Assembly (NCBI GenBank): GCA_016859345.1
Contig: CM029116.1
Span: forward strand, 2,995,143-3,059,142
DNA length: 64,000 bases
Reading direction: 5' to 3'
Source: Istiophorus platypterus
Lineage: Eukaryota; Chordata; Actinopteri; Istiophoriformes; Istiophoridae
The position numbers and the translations under genes were made by a program. The number at the start of each line of letters is the position of its first letter. The stretch's first letter is position 1. Shown piece by piece: positions 1-10,500 of the stretch. The notes below the pieces were generated by a model that was not told the origin of the DNA, made no database searches, and saw only the letters and a program-made list of their open reading frames with translations.

Positions 1-1525
1 CTCATGTTTTTATATAAACACCCAACAGTTGAGCCCACACGGATGGCAATGGTTTAAATGTAATGTGGAGGAGGCGTTTTAATTTCCATACGAACAAGTT
101 CCTGCGGGGGGAACAGAGGAGAAAAGAAAGAGCAAAAGGAACAAAAAGTTTATCAATACTCGTTTCAGTAAAGAAAAGTTCGGGTGAAAGGGACTGGAAG
201 AGAGAGACAGTGTGTTAGGATGCAGCTATGACAAGGTGACCTGAAGGTCAGTGTTTGGACCAACATGACAGCAGGGCAAAGGGATACTGAGCGCACACGC
301 ACACATGCGTGTGAGGTGGTGGTGGTGGGGGCGGGGTTGTCAATGCACACACAGACCCTGCAGAGAAGTCGTAAAGAGAACTCATATTATTAGTGTACGT
401 TATCAATCGTGGCCGGAACAGGAAAGAGCAGACGCGACCACAGAAACAGGCGGCAGCAGCAAAAGGAAATTAAAAAAAAATAAATGTCCGAGACATAACC
501 GCTCCTGTGGTCAGAGGGATGGAACAAGTGAAGTGAAAATGAAAAAGGGGGAGCTATCAGACTTTATCTTTATTTCACAGAATTATTATGATTACAATAA
601 ACCTATGCCTCCTTATACCTTTACATACCCTCCTGGCCATTCTCTGTATTCCTAAAATGTAATCAATTTGTGCAGAAAATAAATTACAACAAAATTTTAC
701 AAATGATTAAACTAAATGGATGTGACGAAGCTGAAGGAAAATAAGCACAGCCTCCTTAAAGTGTTGAGAGGAGAAGGAACTGGCAGAGTTTGACACCTTC
801 TGTATTCTTTATTCAAACTGAATCATTATTTTAAAAACAAAGAGGCAAAGGGGACAAATGAGTTCAAAACCATTTTATGTACATATTTTTAATTTTTTTT
901 TTTACAATAATGTAAATGACATCAGGCAATCACAGCCTGAATGGCAACATGTTATAAGGCATTACAATCACAACATGACAACAATGGGACCGTTGATAAG
1001 AGCAAACCGTCCATCTTAATGTCAAGCCTTTCAAAAAGGTGTCTATTTTACACCTGCTATTGATTTTCATATTCAACTGGAAGGGGCGGGGGCCGAGGAA
1101 TGACGTCAAACTCGTGAGGACAATGAATCGATTCGCTGAAGCGCCGCCGGCACGGTGAATCATACACCTCGGTCGTCAACGCAGCAGGCCCAGCGTTTCT
1201 GTCACCTTTTGTGACCCCGGGACGTCTCCATGACTGAGGAGAGGCCTCAGGGGTGTTTCTGTTATTACTGCGTGACTTTATGCTTTATTATAACGTACAA
1301 GAGGGGAAAATCAAAGGCTTGAGAAATAGTAGTAAAAGGGTTTTATTTTTGTTTTGCTACATGTTTCAGTCACTGAACTATACAGCACGGCCACTTTCAC
1401 ATACACCTTCACATATGCCGTGAAATAAGCACTGCACATTGGGGTTGGGCATGAAAAACAGAGGAGCAGGAAGAGACCGAACCGATCCCGGTTCCCGTGG
1501 ATCCATCCAAGGGGCCCCGGTCAGG
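1..1525. other. 3' flank / 3'UTR of the calpain gene, no gene recognised
   Basis: No conserved reading frame or exon is recognisable. On the minus strand an AATAAA lies at 1284-1289, about 240 bases past the calpain stop, and is a candidate polyadenylation signal. Other A/T-rich matches occur near 808. Short G-rich and T-rich runs are present. Confidence 0.5.
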
Positions 1526-4500
1526 TCAGTTGTACATGGTCATGTGGAGCCACTGGAACCAATGAGGAAAGTTATTCAGCTGAGCTCCAGCCGCTCTACA
1601 CACTAGACTTCACATGAACACGCCTCGGGTTCGATAAGGAAACCACCAGACAGAGATGAAGATACTGAAGTCATTCTTTTCATAAAAATAAAATAAACAG
1701 CAGATCCCACATCTGTCACATCTGCCGCTTCTATTTTTGTATATTTTTCAGTTCCCTTTTGTGTGAATCTGTCGCAGACAGAGAGGAAGCAGTCAGTTAT
1801 TTATCTGTGCTCATACCTGTCGGTAGCTGACGGTGACGGATCCCATTCCCACCATGTCGTACGCTTGGAATTTGTCTGCAAAAGGCGGCAAAAAAAAGAA
1901 AAAAAAGCAGTACGAATAAGACACAGCTCAGCGGCGACGTCAGAAAAACGTCACTATCTTAATCCCACCTGTAGGACCAAGATGGGTAAAGTTTACTGTG
2001 TCAGGTCGTGTTGACAAGTGGCCATTTTGACTCAACTCTACTGATAAAAATATACTGTAGTTATATCTTACTCTTAATACTTAATTTTAATATTTTTGTT
2101 TTCATAGTATAGTGAAATCCAGGAAGGTTGATTCATTCTATTGAAACGATAAAATAAACTGAACCAACTCAAACAAATCCTGCTGTCAGTTTTTTTCTTT
2201 CTTTCTTTCTTTTTTTAATTGAAGTGAGACACTTTAATTCTGCCCTGAGATAACATCGCTATAAAAATAAAATTGAATTAAATCAAATTGCTCATCGAGT
2301 GCCTCCGGTTACACGTGCTGTGTTTATTTCTCACAGAGATTAGCTGAGCGAGAGGCGGCTCTGTCTATCTATTCATACAGCCGCACACACTGTCTATTCA
2401 TCGGTCTTTCACATTCGGTTTTCATTCGGGAACAAAAACAGAGATGCGACTTTTCATAGTTTTTTGCCTTTAGCTTAGTTATTGTTTCCTTTTCATACCA
2501 GAAAATGGGCATAGACGAATACTTTTGTTTCAGTTTTCTTTGACATACTAACCCTGAAAAAACGTCAGGAATTGAGAGAATGGTCGACTTTTCGACCAAA
2601 CACAAAGCAGCCGCTGTTAACCGGAGATGAAACATTAAAGTCACCGAAATCTCTCTCCCCTCTGCCGTTTCTCCTCCTATCTCTTCCTTTCATATCACCT
2701 CCCATCTTCTTCCATCGCCTCCTCTGTCACCCCCCCCCCCCGGTTTCTCTTCCTCTGTCCCTCCTGACATCCTCTTCTCATTTTCTCCCTGTAGTCATTT
2801 GATGTGTTAGCATCACTTCCAACCTTGAATTTGAATCCCCTGCTGTTAAATCCTGTGCATATCGGTATTGTCGTATCTTACCCCACACACACACACACAC
2901 ACACTCCCCCACTCCCCCCCTTACTGATCATGCTCTCCAGTTTCATCAGTAGGTACAGGAAGCCGGGGTAACTGACAGTCATGTCGGGCTCCGTGTATCT
3001 CAGCCCAACCAGCTGCATCACCAGGTCGTCCACCATGATGCCTGGAGCAGAGACAGAGCAAACCCAGATCACTCTATTCAACAGGTGCAGCGACAACGTG
3101 CAACATGATAAATTCTCGCCTGTGCAGGTAAGCAGCCGGCTGTTGTACGCCAAGCTAACTGACCAAAACGTCACAAACAAACAGAGGAAGAAAGACAGTT
3201 ATGAGTTGCACTGCTCCCCTGTTGATATGTTACCGGCTCATTGCTGTTTTACTTGAGTAAAAACAAAGGCAGCAATTCATGCATTTTTATGACTTCAAAG
3301 GTTTGCAAGGAAAAAAATTCACACTAAATTATTTCAGTGTAAGCACCTGCCAAGAAAGGCAACCTCATCACTTGCTGACATGTCACTGTGCGCATAGTGA
3401 TCAGACCTTTGTACTCTGGATTGGATTTAATCTAAACTGTAATAAGGTTTACTACCCTACTTTAGTATAAATCTGCTGACTTCGTGCATATCCTGGATCT
3501 ACACAAAGGGGAAGACCCACCAGCAAACTGGTTGTTAAGGTCTTTTACTGCAGAGGCAACAGCTAAACCTGAGGATTGATGTTGTCTGACACCTGAACAG
3601 ATGTTAGTTTACATGGGCAAAAAGTTAGTGATGTCTGTAAATTGGAATAAAAATCAGAACTTTATTTTTCCGGTGACAGGGGCTGGAGAGAAGATATTCT
3701 TGACCCACTTCAAACACTTCAGTACCACATGTGATTGTATCTATAAGCTAATGAACCATGTTAAACAAAAGAAGAAAGAAAGCGTGGTAGAGGTAGAGAG
3801 AGATGTACTGGCTCCCCCTGTTGGCCAGATGTTTTCATGACAGACGTCGAGATGACACTCAAACCAGAATCCAACAAACGCCGTGCAAGTTATAAGCATG
3901 AACGGCTTCAACAAACGGCTACGACAAACTATATATTTTTTGTCACTGGGCGTGTGTGTGTGTGTGTGTGTGTGTTCACGTGTGTGTGTCCTCAGTCCTA
4001 CCCGCTGCCTTCAGGGCCGGGGCAACCTCTCGATACTCGAGGCGCTGGGTTTTGTTCTTGTCGAACGCCAGGAAGATGTCCTGAGGGATCAGATGCAGCA
4101 CAGCATCAGTTTCCGGCAGCGTCGCAGCTTTTTATTTGTTTATTTTGGGTTTTTTCGCTGTGTTTACTGATATATTTCCTTGCCGGCGACGCCACAGTGG
4201 CGTGTTCACGACCTTACCGTCCACCTCCTGATCTTGTCCCATAGACTCTGGAACTCTTGCCAGTTTAGCTGAGCAACGCCTTGGGTCTGGATAATGACTG
4301 AGGTCAAGGAAAAAAAAACAAAACAAAACAAAAAACCCTTTAAGTGTAAACTAACGAGGCCAAGAAGCAGCCCGAGCTAAATCTGCTAGGTAGTAGTACG
4401 CATACGCATTGCATTCTGGGACAGCATCAACAGCACAACAGTGGTTTTAATATGCAAACTGATTATTGATTGAACCTAAATTTGCCAACTTCCAGCGGAA

Positions 4501-7500
4501 ACAGGCTGAAAATGTGAAGTATTACAAACTAAACTAACAGATATTGACTTATAAATTGTTGGGATAGTTGTGATCATGGGTTAACTCTCTGACCTTCAGG
4601 GTGGAGAAGTGACTGATTCAAGCAGCAAAGTCCGTTGTAGCAAGTCAGTTATTGAACTTCAAAACCTTCTCTGTTTTCCTAATCTGCAAGTTTTTTTAAA
4701 ACTTGTATCGCCTGAACAGGGACTTGAACCCTGGACCCTCAGATTAAAAGTCTGATGCTCTACCGACTGAGCTATCCAGGCTCTGATAGTTCCCCATACA
4801 TGCTCCGTTCTCGTACCCATGTTTCCATTTCTGTATTGTCTCAATAGTATGTCTGGTAGTAGCCGTAAACCAGAGAACTGACGTGTCCTCTGCCACTCAT
4901 CAGAGCCTGGATAGCTCCTGTTCAGGCGATACAAGCTTTAAAAAATAGTATCTAGCTATAAACAAAAATCAAATTGAGGTCACTTGCTAAATGTGCCTCA
5001 GTGAATTGCCTTCTGCAATTTGTATACTAGAAATCATCTCTCTGAGTTTTACCTCCTTCCTTTTTTTTGCTAGATGTGGAAAAGTGCTTTTGCTTGTCGA
5101 GGTGTGAGGACACAGCTCTGTCTTTTTTTCAAGGATACATCATTGAGAACCACCAAGCTCTTGCAGTGCTCCAGAGCCAGGTTCTTCTCACTGCCGGCCA
5201 ACACTGAAGACAACAGGTCACAAGTCACATCACCAGTCACACCACCAGTATTACAACGCGCATAACGCTGCATTAAATCATTACGTAAAACAAAACTTGT
5301 AAACTTGTGGTGATTTTTTTCTCCAAAAAGAACAACAAAAACAACAACAGAAATTAATGTTAGACTCATCTATATACACACATTTAAAGGGGCTGGATTG
5401 AAAGATACAGATTTGGCCTGAGCTCAGCAGAAATATCAAATCAAAAACCAGATGGAGTGATTGTGAAGAACCAATCAGCTTATCTGTTTCTTGTTTTGTT
5501 CTTGTTTTTTGAATTGGAGCAGCTTTAGACGTGTGTGGTATAACGTGACTCGGGACGAATCGCTGCCAAACATCAGGGATGATTCTGGTCGCTAAGGAAA
5601 TTCAGTTTTTAAAAAAGAAAGAAAAAAAAGGAAACAATATTCTGTTGAAAGAAACAAGACTGAACAGGTCTCTCAATCCAGTCATAGGAAAAAAGATGGA
5701 GACTCTACTGACCTCCGCCCTGTATGGCCTCCGTCAGGAGGCTGTGGAGGTGCGTCGCTTTGCAGAGCCCCTTCTGAAGAAACCAAACAGGAAACATTCA
5801 CAAAACAAGACGCCGCAGTCAGCGTAACACTCACACAAACACTCCTCCCTATACATTTACGCACGGGCATCGCGCCTTGTGGTTTAATCCAGTAATTAGA
5901 CAAGATGTTCAGTATTTGTATTAATCTGCTCAGGGCAGCAGACGGGTGGGGTCTACCGCTTCAGAACAGTCCTGGGGAGGGACATTTAAAACGAATCCTT
6001 GTGACTGTTTATGTTGTCGGCCTCCGCGCGGCCCCTTGATAGGTCAAAGGTCAAAACCTTTGTGCGGGTGCTGGTTGACCCAGCTCTGGTTTGGATGTGC
6101 AGCAGCAGCAGCCGCATGCAGGTGAATCTCACCTTGTTGCAGTGCTTCCTGAACAGACGTCTGATGGATTCAGGGGAGGGAAGGGCAGCCTGGTGGGGAA
6201 GTGAAAGCTGGAGAAAGGAAAGAACAGGGTCTGAGTTCAAAAACAAGGTATTAATTTTTACAAACAAGTACCTACTTTTACAACCTTTTAGTGCAAGGAC
6301 CCTGGAGCTTTGACTGAATCAATGCCCTGACGTTCAATATTTTGAATAAATCGATTTTTCCTCACCTGCGTTGGGAGGCATTGCTTTGTTTTTTTCTTTT
6401 TTCTTTAATTCTGGCACCTATCCCTGCATGCACTGGGTGGGGGGGTGGGTTCATGTCTGAAACACTCACCTGTCTGTGGGGTGCCAGTACGTGCAGACAC
6501 ACAACTGTTCACACCCATGTTCACACCTATGGGCAAATTGGCAGGCCAAGAATCTGCATTTAAACTGGTGTGTGAGGGAATTGGGCAAGCAAACGACATG
6601 TAGACACACGTCTCCAATCCACACTGGGTGCACACTACACCTTTACTACTCTGTATCCTCAGAGTCTTCCTGGACCAAAATACGTATTCAGGCTCTTCAC
6701 TCTGGTTGCACAGTGACCTAGACATGTAATGTCCACTTGGTGAACCCAGATGTTGAAAGCTGAAATTTTGTCATTCATGAGCTAAGGCCAAAATTTTTTG
6801 CTTGTTGTATAATTCTCTGACCTTCAGGGTGGAGAAGTGACTGTTTTAAGCAGCAAAGTCCATTGTAGCAAGTCAATTACTGAACTTCAAAACCTTCTCT
6901 GTTTTCCTAATCTGCAAGTTTTTTTAAAACTTGTATCGCCTGAACAGGGACTTGAACCCTGGACCCTCAGATTAAAAGTCTGATGCTCTACCGACTGAGC
7001 TATCCAGGCTCTGATAGTTCCCCATACATGCTCCGTGCTCGTACCCATGTTTCCATTTCCATATTTTCTCAATAGTATGTCTGGTAGTAGCCGTAAACCA
7101 GAGAACTGACGTGTCCTCTGCTACTCATCAGAGCCTGGATAGCTCAGTCGGTAGAGCATCAGACTTTTAATCTGAGGGTCCAGGGTTCAAGTCCCTGTTC
7201 AGGCGATACAAGCTTTAAAAAAATAGTATCTAGCTATAAACAAAAATCAAATTGAGGTCACTTGCTAAATGTGCCTCAGTGAATTGCCTTCTGCAATTTG
7301 TATACTAGAAATCATCTCTCTGAGTTTTACCTCCTTCCTTTTTTTTGCTTGATGTGGAAAAGTGCTCTACCAACTGAGCTATCCAGGCTCTGTGGAATAG
7401 GGGGACGTGCCTGATCTTTCATTACCCCCAAAAAAAGTAACGCAATGAAAATGGAAACATGGGTACGACAACAGAGCGTGTTCATTGAGGCATTAGAGCC

Positions 7501-10500
7501 TGGATAGCTCAGTCGGTAGAGCATCAGACTTTTAATCTGAGGGTCCAGGGTTCAAGTCCCTGTTCAGGCGTGATGAGTTTTAACAACAGGGGAACAATCC
7601 TTCTCATTGCTACTAAAGAGTGGTTGTGGTGAAGTTTGCACACCTTCAAACCGCTCACCTGTCTGACACAGGGCTGATAGACGCAGTTAGGTAATAGTTC
7701 ACACCAACGGGCAATTTACAGCCACAGATGAAACTAAGAGGGTGGAGTCAAGAGAGGTGTTAAGTTTCTACTGATGTGGTCAGACATGCTCCTACTTTTA
7801 TCACGAAGACTGACTTCACAGGATGAATAATAAATAATGATGAGCTTATATCCTACCTCTGTTGCTGAAGAGCTGTCCTGTGGCAGTGGTTTGGGAGCAG
7901 GACTGAAAAAAAAGCATTAAAACATTTGAGAATCATCATTTATACTCACAAATCTTAAACCCTGAGATCTGAAAAGAACAAACTATTCTACCATGATGGT
8001 ACGACCATGAATCAAACTGTTGCTCTGGGACTGCAGGTGTCTGCACGTCATTGTTACAGATAGTTCTGAATATTTAAATCCTGATTCGAGGTTGTAACAC
8101 AGGAAGAAACCTCAAAACCAGCTCTTGTGGCAATGACAGCTACAAAAATCCAAACTCTGTCCGTCAACGAACCGGCCCGAGACTCACGTGGCTGCGTTTC
8201 CCCGCTCGGTCAGCACCCGCAGGAGGAACGCCCCCTGCTGATTGGGCTCTGCGGTGGAAGGGATGATGATGTAGCGCCGCGGAGAACGACCTCCCGGCGC
8301 GAGGAGTAGTGCGGGCTGTAGAGGATGGGGCGGACCTTACTCAGGTGCTCAGGCGACAGGTATGTGTTTGTAGGATGGGCCTGGAGAGATGACATAGAAT
8401 TGTAACACATGTATGTACAGCCACTGATTAATGAGCCATCGTTTTAAATGCTTAACTCCACCATGGTTTATTTCTCTGCTTATGCTGTCAACCTGCTTGA
8501 ATGAGCTCTCCGTGATCTGTTATGTCTATTGCACCTTGCTCACATCTCTGATTTAAACATATTTAACTTCTGGGATTTCAAAACTGATTGATTGAAAGTT
8601 CCAATGTTTAGATGCATATTGCTTCATTTTTTCTTAATTGTACCTCTACCTAATGTGAATTAACAGCGTAGACTGTATACTACGTTAGTGTGGAGTCTGT
8701 TTTCTGTAGACCACGACAGTTATATCAGCTTCTGTGTTGTTTCTGGGGTCGGTGGATTAAAACTTGAAACGCCTGAACAGGGACTTGAACCCTGGACCCT
8801 CAGATTAAAAGTCTGATGCTCTACCGACTGAGCTATCCAGGCTCTGTCAGAAAAACAAATAATCCAGCTTCAAGACCCACAAAGTGTTAAACCAGGCAGA
8901 CATTACATGTGTAGGTCACTGTGCAACCTGAGTGAGGAGCCTGAATATGTATTTTGGTCAAGGAAGACTCTGAGGAAACAGAGTAATAAAGGTGTAGTGT
9001 GTACCCAGTGTGGATTGGAGACGCGGGTCTTGTGTCTACATGTCATTTGCTTTGCTTGCCCAGTTCCCTCACACACCAGTTTAAATTAATAATTAATAAC
9101 TGACATGATGTGTCTCACTGTGTGTGCATGCGTGCCTGTTTTTGTGTGTTCGTACCGGGTATATGTGCAGGGCTATGGCGAGGTTAATGCCACTACGTCT
9201 CTGGTGTTTCTGCATCAGGGCCAGAATGAAGGAGCAGGTCTTCTGAGAGTCCGCGCTGCCACCGTCCATCTCCGACAGTGCGAAGTGGAACTGAGGGTTC
9301 TTCCAGAACCATCCTGGACACACACACACACTCTTAGCACTACGCTTTTCTTTAAAATGTAGGGCATAGTTGTGTCTCTTCCTAAAAAAAACCTGTTCCC
9401 ACTGAATAACTTATCATTTCTGAACGACAGCACTTGGCTTTAATTTCTGTCATCAAAGTGCTGTTAATCAAACTATCGTCTGTGAATCTCTCTGCAAATG
9501 CTTCACAGCAGAGGCCCTGCAGGGTTTATCTCTCATTGGGAAATGGGCCGTGAGTCTGCAGTAAGAGCAAAAGGCCAGCAACAGTAAGTCAGGACTGCAA
9601 AACTGAAAGAGATTGGAAAAGAGAGGCTCAAGTGTGATAGAATTTAAAACAGAAACGAAGGCCTGTCTCTGGTATGTACCTGGTCCTCTCCTCAGCTGAG
9701 GCGGTATAAAGACAGAATGGTACCAAGACATACAGTACAGTTACGCACAGAAAACATTTTTGATCATTGCTGTCATTGTGTGTCATTGTTCGCCTCACTC
9801 CCTTGTGGAGAGCCTCCCGCCGTGACTCTCGGCACCCAGTTCCCATGATGCATCGTGTAGCACCAGGGCGCAACGCTGGAGCTCGGCTCCCGGAGACTGT
9901 CGGTCAGGTGACACACCTCCATCACCTCGAACTGCTGTCGGAAGTCCGACACTGACATCCTGATTGGGAGGACAGGGAAAGGGGGGGGGGTGAGACGTTT
10001 CACGCGCGCTCTTGGTCCAATGCCTTCGAGTCCCTTGTTTGGCGCGATGGGTCGGTACCGAGCGGCGCTGCGAGCGGCTGCGTTTGCACAGCTTGGCATC
10101 GCTGACTGTCACAACAACACACGGCCTAATTCTGTCTGTCTGTCTGTTTACATGTTTACAATGGTAAAATAAAAAGCAGGTGTTCATAACATAAAGGCAA
10201 TGTCAACTTGTCGACTTGTGTTTGGTTTCGTGTTTTCAGAAGGTGGAGATGAGATTAAGATTGAGAAGTGATGTTTGTCACAGGGAGACGTTGTGTAGAA
10301 GGTTGTGTGTCTGTTTAAAGGTGTGAACACTTGCCGTTGCCGTGACCCCTCTCCAGTGTCAGCGATTTGTTTCCCTACCCCTGTTGTTAAAACTCATCAC
10401 ACCTGAACAGGGACTTGAACCCTGGACCCTCAGATTAAAAGTCTGATGCTCTACCGACTGAGCTATCCAGGCTCTGATTGTGCCACCCCCCCCCCCAGTC

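Larger units (their letters stand above)
4582..5089. repeat. Duplicated tRNA-Lys block, copy A
   Basis: Starts CTCTGACCTTCAGGGTGGAG and ends near GATGTGGAAAAGTGCT. It matches copy B (6811-7366) closely over its whole length. The main difference is the 49-nt deletion in its plus-strand tRNA. Confidence 0.85.
1817..6189 (-). other. Calpain penta-EF-hand domain exons (13-19), degenerate Ca2+ loops
   Basis: Exons 13 to 19 encode the C-terminal penta-EF-hand region. The helices align well (PESIRRLFRKHC, LEHCKSLVVLND, WQEFQSLWDKIRRW, DIFLAFDKNKTQRLEYRE, FLYLLMKLESMI). The loops do not look functional. The second reads DTQGVAQLNWQE, and the fifth begins DMVGMGSVTVSY. Only the third (DKNKTQRLEYRE) keeps acidic or polar ligands at positions 1, 3, 5, 9 and 12, and it lacks the usual glycine at position 6. 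Compared with calpain-1 and -2, Ca2+ binding here is probably weak or absent. Confidence 0.7.
6811..7366. repeat. Duplicated tRNA-Lys block, copy B
   Basis: Direct-orientation duplicate of 4582-5089, carrying two intact tRNA-Lys genes in opposite orientation. The two copies sit in different introns of the calpain gene (15 and 12), so the duplication happened inside the gene without taking exons along. Confidence 0.85.

Noticed and set aside
6405..6725. Possible protein shared by open frames at 6405-6725 and 8907-9089
   Set aside because: The similarity comes from an inverted DNA repeat. Neither frame has splice or homology support.
4709..10472. tRNA copies as SINE heads
   Set aside because: The intact copies are full 73-nt tRNAs with complete stems, and five of the six have a clear nearby T-run terminator. 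No shared SINE body or tail follows all of them.
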